64,000 nt of DNA. Source: Microbacterium proteolyticum (GTDB taxonomy: Bacteria > Actinomycetota > Actinomycetes > Actinomycetales > Microbacteriaceae). The stretch is taken from positions 1,550,001 through 1,614,000 of the forward strand of contig NZ_JAUSZZ010000001.1 in assembly GCF_030818075.1 (NCBI RefSeq). Reading direction: 5' to 3'. This document shows, in pieces, positions 42,884 through 51,842 of this stretch. The notes under the pieces are model-generated. The model had not been told where the DNA came from. It made no database searches and saw only the letters and a list, made by a program, of their open reading frames with translations. Each line of letters opens with the position of its first letter. The stretch's first letter is position 1. The position numbers were made by a program, and so were the translations under genes.

Positions 42884-45765
42884 GCGAACACCTCGGAGAG
42901 ATCGGCGAAGCTTTCGGGTTCGGGCTGGTGTCGGCGCGGCGTGGTCAGCGGGAGTGACTGCACGTCAGGGCGCTGCGCCTCGGAGAGAAGAGCGAGCGCG
43001 CGACGCTCGTCGCGGGCCGAGACGATGAGGGTGAACGGCGATGACGCATCGCCGGAGCGCTCGCGCGCATCGTCGGGCGCGTGGCGCAGCACCGCGGCGA
43101 CCTCGTCGCGGGCGTCGTCGTCGAGGCGATCCACGTCGGTGATGACGGCGAGGCGAGCGCCACCGGTGACGGCGTCGGCCACCGCCCGCCCGGCATCGGC
43201 CGGATCGTCGAGCAATGCGACCCCGACGCGCGAGCGCACGGCGCCTGCCCGTTCGGGGACGAGCAGCCCGTCGACGCGGAGCCTTCCATCGATGCGCGAC
43301 AGACGCCCCGACAGCGCGAGGAGCAGCGCGCGGGTGGTCCGGCTCTCGCCGGTGACGAGCAGTGTCCCGCCGTAGCGGAGGCGCAGCGAGACGTCGGCGA
43401 ACACCGGGGCCTCGGCGTCCGAGGATCCCGGAGCGGCCAGGTCGTCGGCGGCGACGGCGATCGCGGGTTCGTCGGGCCAGCCGGCCAGGCGCACCTCGCG
43501 TTCGACGGCCTCGCCCTCGACGTCGAGCTTGGGCAGCAGGCGGTCGAGCCAGCGCGGCATCCACCACGCCGTGTCGCCCAAGAGGGCGAGGACCGCGGGC
43601 ACGAGGGTCATGCGCACGAGGAACGCGTCCACGGCGACGCCCACGGCGAGACCCAACGCGATGGGCTTCAGGCTCGAATCGCCCTCGGGCACGAAGGCCA
43701 CGAACACCGCGAACATGATGACGGCCGCCGCGACCACGACACGGGCGGATGCCGCGAAGCCGCTGCGCACGGCGCCGAGAGCCACCTCGCGGGGCGTGCG
43801 CCCCTCGCGGTCGGCGTGCACGTAGTCCTCGCGCATGCGCGAGACGAGGAACACCTGGTAGTCCATCGCGAGGCCGAAGAGCACGCCCATGACCACGATG
43901 GGCATGAAGCTGATGATGGGGCCGACCTTCGCCACGTGCAGGGCGTCGGCGAACCAGCCCCACTCGAACACCGCCGCCACGACGCCGAACGATGCGGCGA
44001 CCGACAGCAGGTATCCGCCCGCTGCGGTGAGCGGCACCCAGATGGAGCGGAACACGATCATCAGCAGCACGAGCGACAGGCCGACCACGAAGAGGCCGAA
44101 CGGCAACAGGGCTGCGCCGAGCTGATCGGAGATGTCGATCGTGACGGCGGTGTAGCCGGTCACGAGCAAGCGCACGCCGAACTCGTCGTACAGGCGGTCC
44201 TCCTGCGCGCGGAGCTCGCGGACGAGATCGGCGGTGCGCGGGTCGTCGGGGGCGGTCTCGGGAACGATCTGCACGATGCCGGTGTCGGCGGTCTGGTTGG
44301 GGGTGGCGAGAGCGACCTCGGCGACGCCGGGGATCTTCGCAATCTCGTCGCCGATGTCGGTCATGAGGGTCAGCGGGTCGTTGCTGGTCACGATGGAGCC
44401 GGTCATGATCAGCGGGCCGTTCGCGCCCGGGCCGAAGAATTCATCCGTGAGTTCGTACGCGACGCGCGCCTCATCACCCTCCGGAAGCTGCCCGGCGTTG
44501 GGGAGCGTGAGGGCGAGCGATGCGGCGGGAATGGCGGTCGTGCCCAGCACTGCGATCACGGCGACGGTGGTGACGACCGGATGCCGTGTCACCAGCCCCA
44601 CCCAGCGCCTGGCGGGACCGTTGCGCTCCGCACGAGACGCCGCGGCGACGGCCTGCTGCTCGCGCTCGGCCGCCGCCTGCGCGAGCTCGGCGGGCTGTTC
44701 GGGGTCGGCGCCGCGGGCCCGCTTCTTCGCGCGTGCGAAGCCCCAGCCGACGACCCGGCCCCCGGCGAAGCCCAGCAGCGCCGGGGTCAGCGTCAGCCCG
44801 ACGCACACCGCGATCGCGACGGCGACCGAAGCGGCGATGCCCATCGTGGTGAGGAACGGGATGCCGGCGAAGCCGAGACCGATGAGAGCGATGAGCACCG
44901 TGATGCCGGCGAAGACCACGGCGGACCCCGCGGTCCCGACGGCGCGGGCGGTGGACTCCTCGGGGTCCATTCCCGCCCTCGTCTGGTCTTGATGTCGCGA
45001 CACGATGAAGAGCGCGTAGTCGATGCCGACCGCCAGGCCCAGCATCACCGCCAGCAGCGGCGTCGTCGCGGACACGGTGGCGAAACCGGTCGCGATGAAG
45101 ATGAGCGCGATCGAGAGGGCGACGCCGAGGATCGCGGTGGCCAGCGGCATCCCGGCCACCAGGAACGACCGGAACGTCACCATGAGCACGAGCGCGGCGA
45201 TCAGCACGCCGAGGGCCTCGGTGAGCGACGCCCCCGGGATCTCCGTGGCGAAGAGCTGACCACCGAGCACGGCCTGCGAGCCCGCCGGGAGCGCGGCGCC
45301 GAGCGCGGTCGCGGCCTCGCGCAGGCCGTCTTCGGTCGCCTGCGGCACGGCGGTGGCCTCGCCGGAGAATTGGATGTGGACGATGGCGGCGCGGTCGTCG
45401 TCGGCGACGCCGCCGTCGATGCGCGCATCGTACGGATCGGTGACGGCCGCGACGAAGTCGAGCTCGCCGATGTCGGCCGTCGTGGTGGCGATGGCGTCCT
45501 GGTATGCCTGGTCGCGCACGCTGGAGCCGTCGGCCGCGACGACGATGATCTCGGCGCTCGCGCCGCTCACCTGGGGGAAGGTGCGGTCCAGCATCTCGAG
45601 TCCGGCCTGCGACTCGGTGCCGGGGATCGCGAAGGTGTTGTCGGTGCCCTTCGCGAACACCGCCACGCCGCCGCCGGCGAGGAGGAGGACCAGCAGCCAG
45701 GCGGAGAGCACGCGCCAGGGGTGACGGAATGACCAGCGACCCAGGCTGTACAGGAATGTCGACAC
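42880..45765 (-). CDS. MMPL/RND transporter with a C-terminal degenerate ABC-ATPase-like domain
   Basis: This protein has 961 residues from the GTG at 45765, preceded by GGGAG; another GTG at 45777 is possible. Residues 1 to ~750 form a two-lobed MMPL (RND) transporter with ~12 TM helices and two extracytoplasmic domains (VGIDYALFIVSRHQDQTRAG and GLAMDYQVFLVSRMREDYV mark the TM4/TM10 loops). The last ~210 residues are not part of standard MMPL proteins. They read like an ABC ATPase core (PVFADVSLRLRYGGTLLVTG) with the Walker A lysine absent (GESRTTRALLLALSG) and a weak Walker B (LAVITDVDRLD). It is coupled to the YhgE gene and divergent from a TetR gene, suggesting regulated lipid or drug export. 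Confidence 0.88.
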   Translation of the reverse strand: MSTFLYSLGRWSFRHPWRVLSAWLLVLLLAGGGVAVFAKGTDNTFAIPGTESQAGLEMLDRTFPQVSGASAEIIVVAADGSSVRDQAYQDAIATTTADIGELDFVAAVTDPYDARIDGGVADDDRAAIVHIQFSGEATAVPQATEDGLREAATALGAALPAGSQAVLGGQLFATEIPGASLTEALGVLIAALVLMVTFRSFLVAGMPLATAILGVALSIALIFIATGFATVSATTPLLAVMLGLAVGIDYALFIVSRHQDQTRAGMDPEESTARAVGTAGSAVVFAGITVLIALIGLGFAGIPFLTTMGIAASVAVAIAVCVGLTLTPALLGFAGGRVVGWGFARAKKRARGADPEQPAELAQAAAEREQQAVAAASRAERNGPARRWVGLVTRHPVVTTVAVIAVLGTTAIPAASLALTLPNAGQLPEGDEARVAYELTDEFFGPGANGPLIMTGSIVTSNDPLTLMTDIGDEIAKIPGVAEVALATPNQTADTGIVQIVPETAPDDPRTADLVRELRAQEDRLYDEFGVRLLVTGYTAVTIDISDQLGAALLPFGLFVVGLSLVLLMIVFRSIWVPLTAAGGYLLSVAASFGVVAAVFEWGWFADALHVAKVGPIISFMPIVVMGVLFGLAMDYQVFLVSRMREDYVHADREGRTPREVALGAVRSGFAASARVVVAAAVIMFAVFVAFVPEGDSSLKPIALGLAVGVAVDAFLVRMTLVPAVLALLGDTAWWMPRWLDRLLPKLDVEGEAVEREVRLAGWPDEPAIAVAADDLAAPGSSDAEAPVFADVSLRLRYGGTLLVTGESRTTRALLLALSGRLSRIDGRLRVDGLLVPERAGAVRSRVGVALLDDPADAGRAVADAVTGGARLAVITDVDRLDDDARDEVAAVLRHAPDDARERSGDASSPFTLIVSARDERRALALLSEAQRPDVQSLPLTTPRRHQPEPESFADLSEVFA

Positions 45766-45793
45766 GGCGGCTCCCACGATCGGTGAACGAGTC

Positions 45794-45826
45794 GATACAT
45801 CACCGTATCGGATACACCAATGTATC
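45794..45826. promoter_or_regulatory. Three-armed palindromic operator between mmpL and tetR
   Basis: Outer arms GATACAT (45794-45800) and ATGTATC (45820-45826) enclose an inner palindrome GTATCGGATAC (45805-45815), giving dyad symmetry over 33 bases. It lies in the 117-base divergent region, where a TetR protein could control both directions. Confidence 0.75.
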
Positions 45827-45882
45827 CTAGGGGGAGACGGACCGATCCGACCTGGGTCCCCGCCGAGAACTGGAGGCCGCGG

Positions 45883-46509
45883 ATGATCGACACCGCACCC
45901 GCACCCTCGCGTCGCCGCGAGAACACGCGGACGCGACTGATGGACGCCGCCGCCGCGGTGTTCGCCGAAATGGGCATCGACGCGGCCTCCGTCGAGGCCG
46001 TCTGCGAGCGCGCCGGGTTCACCCGCGGCGCGTTCTACTCAAACTTCGCGTCGAAGGACGAACTCTTCCTCGCCCTGTGCGCCCGGTCGGCCGAGACCAC
46101 CATCGCCGCGGTGCGCGATCGGGTGACCTCGATCGAGGACCGCGGTCTCGAGACCGCCGGCGACGTGATGCAGCTGGTGCAGGAGGTTCTGGAGGCGACG
46201 GGGGAGGATCGCCTCGACGTGCTGCTGGGCGCCGAGACGCGGCTGCAGGCGCTACGCAACCCCGAGTTCGCCGAGGCGTACCTGGCGCTGAACAAGGGGC
46301 TCGGCGAGAGCGTCACGCAGCTCGTGCGCGACATCGCCCAAGCGCGAGGTCTCTCGATGCGCGTGCCCGCCGACATCGCCACCGAGCTGCTGCTGTCGGT
46401 GTGGGTCTCGACGTCGGAGACGGCCCTCTTGACGCGTCAGGCGCCGGCCGAGTCCCGCTCGGGCCTGGCCGAGCGACTGTCGCAGGTGGTCGGGCTCATC
46501 CTCGAGTGA
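45883..46509 (+). CDS. TetR-family transcriptional regulator
   Basis: This 208-residue protein has the N-terminal HTH RRENTRTRLMDAAAAVFAE, with recognition helix FTRGAFYSNFASKDELF, and a divergent helical ligand-binding domain. The ATG at 45883 has TGGAGG upstream. It is divergent from the mmpL-yhgE operon with a symmetric operator between, so it most likely represses that exporter and itself. It overlaps convergent menC by 14 bases. Confidence 0.92.
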   Translation: MIDTAPAPSRRRENTRTRLMDAAAAVFAEMGIDAASVEAVCERAGFTRGAFYSNFASKDELFLALCARSAETTIAAVRDRVTSIEDRGLETAGDVMQLVQEVLEATGEDRLDVLLGAETRLQALRNPEFAEAYLALNKGLGESVTQLVRDIAQARGLSMRVPADIATELLLSVWVSTSETALLTRQAPAESRSGLAERLSQVVGLILE

Positions 46510-47497
46510 GTTCGAGCTCGGCGTAGCATCGGCGCAGGCGCTGCATCCACCAGTCGCGGCGCTCGTCGTCGGCGGCCACGCGATCGAGGTCGGCGGACGA
46601 GGGGCGGGGGCGTTCGAGCGTCACCCCGCCCGCGCGGGCGACGAGGGGGGATGCCACGACGTCCGCCGTGAACAACGAGGCGGTGCCGAGCCCGCAGTCG
46701 TATTCCAGCTCGGGGAGCGCCGCGGCCAGCGTCGCGCCCATCGCCAGTCCGATCGAGGTATCGAGCGCGCTCGACACCACCGCCGGCAGCCCCGCCTGCG
46801 CGACGAGATCGAGCGCGGCGCGCACGCCGCCGAGGGGCTGCGCCTTGATCACCAGCAGGTCCGCCGCCCCCGCGCGCGCGACCCGCAGGGGGTCGGCGGC
46901 CTTGCGCACGCTCTCATCGGCGGCGATCGGGATGTCGAGGTACGCGATCCGCTCGCGCAGCTGCGCCAGGTCGTCGATCTCGGCGCACGGCTGCTCGACG
47001 TACTCGAGATCGAACTCGGCGAGGGCGTGCACGGCCCGTTCCGCCTCGTCGAGGTTCCATGCCGCGTTCGCGTCGACGCGGACGCGACCTTCCGGACCCA
47101 TCGCCTCGCGCACCGCCCGCACGCGCGCGACGTCGTCGGCGAGCGTCTGCCCCGCCTCGGCGACCTTCACCTTCACCGTGCGGCATCCGTCGTACCGTGC
47201 CAGAACACGGGGGACATCGGATGCCGCGACGGCGGGCATCGTGGCGTTGACCGGGATGACGTCGCGCAGCGCCGGCGGCGCCGCGTTCCACCCGAAATCG
47301 AGCGCGCCCGCGAGCCAGGTGGACGCCTCCGCGTCGGCGTACTCCACGAAGGGCGAGAACTCCGTCCAGCCCCGCGGTCCCTCGAAGACCACGGCCTCGC
47401 GCGTCGACACCCCGCGGAACCGGACCGCGAGGGGGAGCGCCACCACGCGCGCGGTGGCGAGGACGTCGGCGAGCGGGGGGAGGGGCGTGGTGCTCAT
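46496..47497 (-). CDS. menC: o-Succinylbenzoate synthase
   Basis: MenC dehydrates SHCHC to o-succinylbenzoate in menaquinone synthesis. The 333-residue enolase-superfamily protein has the catalytic KxK segment TVKVKVAEAG, metal ligands in VDANAAW, YVEQPC and AADESV, and the second base region LVIKAQPLGG. It is divergent from an LLM oxidoreductase by 47 bases. It is the first of the men genes spread over 46.5-60.7 kb. Confidence 0.93.
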   Translation of the reverse strand: MSTTPLPPLADVLATARVVALPLAVRFRGVSTREAVVFEGPRGWTEFSPFVEYADAEASTWLAGALDFGWNAAPPALRDVIPVNATMPAVAASDVPRVLARYDGCRTVKVKVAEAGQTLADDVARVRAVREAMGPEGRVRVDANAAWNLDEAERAVHALAEFDLEYVEQPCAEIDDLAQLRERIAYLDIPIAADESVRKAADPLRVARAGAADLLVIKAQPLGGVRAALDLVAQAGLPAVVSSALDTSIGLAMGATLAAALPELEYDCGLGTASLFTADVVASPLVARAGGVTLERPRPSSADLDRVAADDERRDWWMQRLRRCYAELELTRG

Positions 47498-47544
47498 GTC
47501 CCCATCCTGGCCCCGGTGTCGGGGGTCCGGAATAGGCTGACCGC

Positions 47545-48342
47545 ATGCTCTTCGACACCCCGGTCCGGCTCGGCGTCCAGATCCAGCCGCAGCACGTGCA
47601 GTACTCCGACATCCGCGACGCCGTCCTCCGCCTGGAAGAGATGGGCGTCGACATCCTGTTCAACTGGGACCACTTCTTCCCGCTCTACGGCGACCCCGAC
47701 GGTGAGCACTTCGAGTCGTGGACGATGCTCGCGGCGTGGGCCGAGCAGACCGAGCGCGTCGAGTTCGGTGCGCTGGTCAACTGCAACAGCTATCGGGGCG
47801 CCGACCTGCAGGCCGACATGGCCCGCACCATCGACCACATCAGCAAGAAGGGCGGCGACACCGGCCGCTTCATCTTCGGTACGGGGTCGGGGTGGTTCCA
47901 GCGCGACTACGACGAATACGGCTACGAGTTCGGCACCGCCGGTTCGCGTCTGAACGCCCTCGCGAGCGACCTCGACCGCATCGTCGACCGGTGGGGAAAG
48001 CTCAACCCCGCGCCCACCCGCAAGATCCCCGTCATGATCGGCGGCAAGGGCGAGCAGAAGACGCTCCGCATCGTCGCGCGTCACGCCGACATCTGGCACA
48101 GCTTCGTCACCCCCGACGAGTTGCCGCACAAGCTCGGTGTCATCTCGACCTGGGCCGAGACCGAGGGGCGCGACCTGTCGGGTCTGATCGTCTCGAACGA
48201 GCTCAAGGACCGCGACGAGACCGTCGCCGACGCGCTCTACGACGCCGGCACCCGGCTCTTCACGCTCGGCTTCTCGGGCCCCGAGTGGGACTACTCGATC
48301 ATCGAGCGGTGGCTCGCCTGGCGCGATTCGAAGAACGCGTGA
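47545..48342 (+). CDS. LLM-class F420-dependent oxidoreductase
   Basis: This is a 265-residue luciferase-like TIM barrel. Recognisable segments are MGVDILFNWDHFFP, GALVNCNSYR, a substrate/cofactor loop FIFGTGSGWFQRDYDEYG, and IPVMIGGKGEQKTLRIVA. It is a different subgroup from the LLM gene at 18.3 kb. It probably uses F420H2; the substrate is unknown. TAGGCT lies six bases before the ATG, and a strong hairpin follows the stop. Confidence 0.88.
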   Translation: MLFDTPVRLGVQIQPQHVQYSDIRDAVLRLEEMGVDILFNWDHFFPLYGDPDGEHFESWTMLAAWAEQTERVEFGALVNCNSYRGADLQADMARTIDHISKKGGDTGRFIFGTGSGWFQRDYDEYGYEFGTAGSRLNALASDLDRIVDRWGKLNPAPTRKIPVMIGGKGEQKTLRIVARHADIWHSFVTPDELPHKLGVISTWAETEGRDLSGLIVSNELKDRDETVADALYDAGTRLFTLGFSGPEWDYSIIERWLAWRDSKNA

Positions 48343-48345
48343 CAG

Positions 48346-48378
48346 AGACGGCGCCTCGATCGGTTCGGGGCGCCGTCT
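48346..48378 (+). terminator. Hairpin terminator after the LLM oxidoreductase
   Basis: AGACGGCGCC and GGCGCCGTCT make a perfect 10-bp stem with a 13-base loop, three bases after the stop. Confidence 0.7.
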
Positions 48379-48421
48379 GCGTCACGCGCGGCAGTCGTCT
48401 GCGCCCCCCTTCAGGACTTCG

Positions 48422-49555
48422 TCAGTCGTCCGAGAGCATGCGAGGCAAGTATCCGAGGGCGTCGAGTCGACGAATCAGACGGGGGGCGAGCGGGCCGCGT
48501 GCTAACGAAAGCCGGTAGAAGCGAGGCCCCTCCTCGGCTTGCTGCAGCAAAGACCTTTCGCGCAGATTGCGGATGAAACGCGAGCGATGGGATGCCGTCC
48601 CCGGCACGACTTCCTCCAGATCCCCCGCCTTGACTACTCCGCTTTCAAGTGCGGCGCGGAGGGTCGCATGCTCGTCTCGAGACGTGAGACCGTCCCGTCG
48701 CAATGACTCGAGTGCCGGGCCGACCAGCTCGTCTATGACGAAGGCATGCCGTTGCAGTTCGAGCAGTCGAGCGATGTCATCCCGGATGCCACGAACGAAG
48801 AACTCGGCCCAGGCAACGGTGCCAGCGTCCGAGAGATCGTCTGCTCTTTCGAGCGCCGTGATGTAGGCATCCCGATCGTTGCCGAAGACGGCGGTGGGGT
48901 TCAGGGCGCTGAAGCCTCGCCGGGCGAAGATGGTTCTCCGCATCATGGCGTAGGTGAAGAGGCGTGACACACGTCCGTTTCCGTTGCGAAACGGGTGTAT
49001 CCAGACGAAACGGTGGTGGGCAACGGCGATCTGCAGCATCTGCTCGTGCAGGGGTTTCGATTCGTTCGCGAAGTCGAGGAGGGCTGACATCTCGGCATGC
49101 ACCGTCACCCACGTTGGCGGAACGTGAGCTGAGTTCGTGATCGCCACTTCCTTCTGCCGGTACGCGCCCGGTGTCGGATCCCCCTCCCTGGTCAGACCGT
49201 CGACGACGCGACGGTGGATTTCGCGGATGAGGGTGTGGGTGAGAGGGGCATCGGGTGGGAGGCTGTCGATGAAGCGCGCCGTCGCGGCAATGTTCGTGAT
49301 CTCTCTCAGCTGGTCGGCGCCCGATTTCGGCGAGTCATCGATCTGGTCCAGTGCGTCGTAAACGGTGGTGTGGTTCCCCTCGATACGCGCAGAGACGACG
49401 CTCATGACCAGATCGAACAGTTGATGCAGCTCTACGAAGGTGTCCCGCGGAGTGTCGCCCGTCCCGATGTCCGCGCGCAGCCGCTCGATCTCGAAGAGCG
49501 CGGCTACCAGCGGAGACTCGAAGTCAAGCCTGGGCATCGTGTACTTGTCGGCCAT
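48422..49555 (-). CDS. fic: Fic-domain protein (AMP transferase type, class II)
   Basis: Fic proteins transfer AMP or other phosphate-linked groups onto protein hydroxyls. The 377-residue protein has an N-terminal Fic_N region containing the inhibitory motif SARIEG (residues 55-60, [S/T]xxxE[G/N]). It also has the catalytic loop HPFRNGNGRVSR (187-198), with Asn where many have Asp/Glu, and a C-terminal winged-helix-like domain that could bind DNA. An inhibitory helix before the Fic core defines class II, so it is self-contained and needs no antitoxin. It interrupts the men gene series, and its AT-richer upstream region suggests acquisition. Confidence 0.9.
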   Translation of the reverse strand: MADKYTMPRLDFESPLVAALFEIERLRADIGTGDTPRDTFVELHQLFDLVMSVVSARIEGNHTTVYDALDQIDDSPKSGADQLREITNIAATARFIDSLPPDAPLTHTLIREIHRRVVDGLTREGDPTPGAYRQKEVAITNSAHVPPTWVTVHAEMSALLDFANESKPLHEQMLQIAVAHHRFVWIHPFRNGNGRVSRLFTYAMMRRTIFARRGFSALNPTAVFGNDRDAYITALERADDLSDAGTVAWAEFFVRGIRDDIARLLELQRHAFVIDELVGPALESLRRDGLTSRDEHATLRAALESGVVKAGDLEEVVPGTASHRSRFIRNLRERSLLQQAEEGPRFYRLSLARGPLAPRLIRRLDALGYLPRMLSDD

Positions 49556-49585
49556 GGCCAGCCCTTCTTGCGGTTGAGTGTGCAG

Positions 49586-49659
49586 TTATTTGCAAGGTGG
49601 GACGCCGGAAACTATATCCGTAAAGGAAACTCGTCGAGCGTGGAGGCAGATTATTTGCA
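49586..49659 (-). promoter_or_regulatory. Fic promoter flanked by two direct repeats
   Basis: On the minus strand TGCAAATAA occurs at 49659-49651 and again at 49594-49586. Between them lies a good -10, TATAGT (49616-49611). One copy is upstream of the -35 position and the other downstream of the start, an arrangement suited to autoregulation, perhaps by the Fic protein's own C-terminal domain. Confidence 0.5.
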
Positions 49660-49738
49660 CACGCGCGTCACGAGGTGTTGCGCCTCACGCGATCGTCTCG
49701 TGCGATCGCCGCACCACCCCCGCGCGTAGGCTGACCGG

Positions 49739-50641
49739 GTGAGCGTCTCAGACATCTTCGACCCCGCGGAATGGACGCTGGCGCCCGGCGCCGCGGACTA
49801 CACCGATATCACCGCCCACGTCACCCATGACGGGCGAGTGGCTCGCATCGCGTTCGACCGGCCCGAGGTGCGCAACGCCTTCCGGCCGCACACGGTCGAC
49901 GAGCTGTACCGCGCCCTCGACATCGCGCGTCAGGACCACCGCATCGGCGTGGTGCTGCTCACCGGCAACGGGCCCAGCCCGAAGGACGGCGGGTGGGCCT
50001 TCTGCTCCGGTGGTGATCAGCGCATCCGCGGACGCGACGGCTACAAGTACTCCCACGACGAGACGGCGGTGCACGACCCGGGCCGCGCGGGGCGCCTGCA
50101 CATCCTCGAAGTGCAGCGCCTCATCCGGTTCATGCCCAAGGTCGTGATCGCCGTTGTCCCCGGGTGGGCCGCGGGTGGGGGGCACTCGCTGAACGTGGTC
50201 TGCGACCTCTCCATCGCGAGCGCCGAGCACGGCCGGTTCAAGCAGACGGATGCCGATGTGGGCTCGTTCGACGCCGGCTACGGCTCCGCGTACTTTGCCC
50301 GCCAGATCGGACAGAAGTTCGCGCGCGAGATCTTCTTCCTCGCCGAGGAGTACTCGGCCGAGCGCGCGTACGAGATGGGCGCGGTCAACCGGGTCGTTCC
50401 GCACGCCGACCTGGAGCGCGAGGCGCTGGCGATGGCGCGCACGATCCTGACGAAGTCGCCCACCGCGATCCGCATGCTCAAGTACGCGTTCAACGCCGTC
50501 GATGACGGTCTCGTGGGCCAGCAGCTCTTCGCCGGGGAGGCGACCCGGCTGGCGTACGGCACCGACGAAGCCGCCGAGGGCCGTGACTCCTTCCTCGAGA
50601 AGCGCGACCCCGACTGGTCGGGCGTGCCGTGGCACTTCTGA
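49739..50641 (+). CDS. menB: 1,4-Dihydroxy-2-naphthoyl-CoA synthase
   Basis: MenB cyclises succinylbenzoyl-CoA. The 300-residue crotonase-fold protein has the MenB-specific insertion GDQRIRGRDGYKYS, the GHSLNVVCDLSIAS oxyanion and active-site region, QTDADVGSFDAGYGSAY and the C-terminal YGTDEAAEGRDSFLEKR. TAGGCT six bases before the GTG start suggests leaderless expression. menE follows after 49 bases. Confidence 0.96.
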   Translation: MSVSDIFDPAEWTLAPGAADYTDITAHVTHDGRVARIAFDRPEVRNAFRPHTVDELYRALDIARQDHRIGVVLLTGNGPSPKDGGWAFCSGGDQRIRGRDGYKYSHDETAVHDPGRAGRLHILEVQRLIRFMPKVVIAVVPGWAAGGGHSLNVVCDLSIASAEHGRFKQTDADVGSFDAGYGSAYFARQIGQKFAREIFFLAEEYSAERAYEMGAVNRVVPHADLEREALAMARTILTKSPTAIRMLKYAFNAVDDGLVGQQLFAGEATRLAYGTDEAAEGRDSFLEKRDPDWSGVPWHF

Positions 50642-50690
50642 GCGGAAGGGCATCGCGCGTATCGAGCGTCGCGCGAGGCGGGGTTCGCGC

Positions 50691-51836
50691 GTGAGGCTTG
50701 CGCCCCCGGCATCCGGCGATCCGCGTGACGTGCTGCGGGCTCTGCGCGCCGCCGTGCTCGGTGCGGGACCGGCCGTCGCCCTCGGCGGTGCCGATCTGCC
50801 CGACGAGGTTCCCGCGGGTACCGCCGCCGTGGTCACGACGTCGGGGTCGACCGGTGTGCCCAAGTCGGTCGTGATCAGCCGCAACGCCCTCATCAGCAGC
50901 GCCTATGCCACGGCGGCCCGGATCGGCGAGGGCGCGTGGCTGCTCGCCGTCCCCGCCACCTACGTCGCGGGCGTGCAGGTGATGGTGCGGGCGCTCCTCG
51001 CCGACCGCGAGCCGGCGGTGGTCGCGGGTCCCTTCCGTCCCGAGCCGTTCGCCGCCGCCGCCCTCGGCATGGCGTCGCACATCGACGGTGCCCGTGTGCC
51101 CACCTACACCTCGCTCGTTCCCGCGCAGCTGCAGAGGCTCCTGGATGCCGCCGAGGGCGACGGCACCGTCGCGCAGGCTCTGCGCTCGTTCGAGGCCATC
51201 CTCATCGGCGGGCAGGCGCTGGCTCCCGCCGTCCGTGAGCGCGCCGCATCCGCGGGGGTGCGCATCGTGCGCACGTACGGGTCGAGCGAGACCAGCGGCG
51301 GATGCGTGTACGACGGCATCCCCCTCGACGGTGTCGGCGTGCGCCTCGTCGACGGTGAGGTGCAGCTGTCGGGTCCGACGCTCGCCGAGGGATACCTCGG
51401 CGAGCCCGCGCGCACGGCATCCGTCTTCTCCGTGGATGCCGACGGCACCCGCTGGTATCGCACGGGCGACGGGGGCGAGCTCACCGACGGGGTGCTGAGC
51501 GTGACCGGGCGTCTCGACAACGTCATCGTCTCCGGCGGCGTGAACGTCTCCCTCGACCGGGTCGAAGCGGCCGTGCGCGGGATCCCCGGTCTGGAGGCGG
51601 CGGTGGTGGTGCCGATTCCGGATGCCGCATGGGGACAGGGATCCGCCGTGGTGGTGCCGGGGATGGCCGCCGTCGAAGAGGCGGACGTCCTCGCGCGGGT
51701 GCGCGTCGTGGTGGCCGAAGCGGTGGGAGCACCGGCGCGGCCCGCCCGCGTCGTCGGCGTCACGGAGCTCCCGACCCTGTCATCCGGCAAGCCCGACCGC
51801 GCGGCCCTGCGCGCACGAGTCGCGCGGCTAGGATGA
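50691..51836 (+). CDS. menE: o-Succinylbenzoate-CoA ligase
   Basis: MenE activates o-succinylbenzoate with ATP and CoA. The 381-residue adenylate-forming enzyme is shorter than most, with an abbreviated N terminus. Core motifs are intact: the phosphate loop TTSGSTGVPKSV, YGSSETSGGCV, GRLDNVIVSGG and the catalytic Lys in LSSGKPDR. The GTG at 50691 is the first sensible start after menB; no clear Shine-Dalgarno precedes it. Confidence 0.93.
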   Translation: MRLAPPASGDPRDVLRALRAAVLGAGPAVALGGADLPDEVPAGTAAVVTTSGSTGVPKSVVISRNALISSAYATAARIGEGAWLLAVPATYVAGVQVMVRALLADREPAVVAGPFRPEPFAAAALGMASHIDGARVPTYTSLVPAQLQRLLDAAEGDGTVAQALRSFEAILIGGQALAPAVRERAASAGVRIVRTYGSSETSGGCVYDGIPLDGVGVRLVDGEVQLSGPTLAEGYLGEPARTASVFSVDADGTRWYRTGDGGELTDGVLSVTGRLDNVIVSGGVNVSLDRVEAAVRGIPGLEAAVVVPIPDAAWGQGSAVVVPGMAAVEEADVLARVRVVVAEAVGAPARPARVVGVTELPTLSSGKPDRAALRARVARLG

Positions 51837-51842
51837 CCCTCC

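Noticed and set aside
40361..43375. A plus-strand frame of 1004 codons opposite yhgE
   Set aside because: It is antisense to the heptad repeats of YhgE, so its own apparent repeats are only a reflection.
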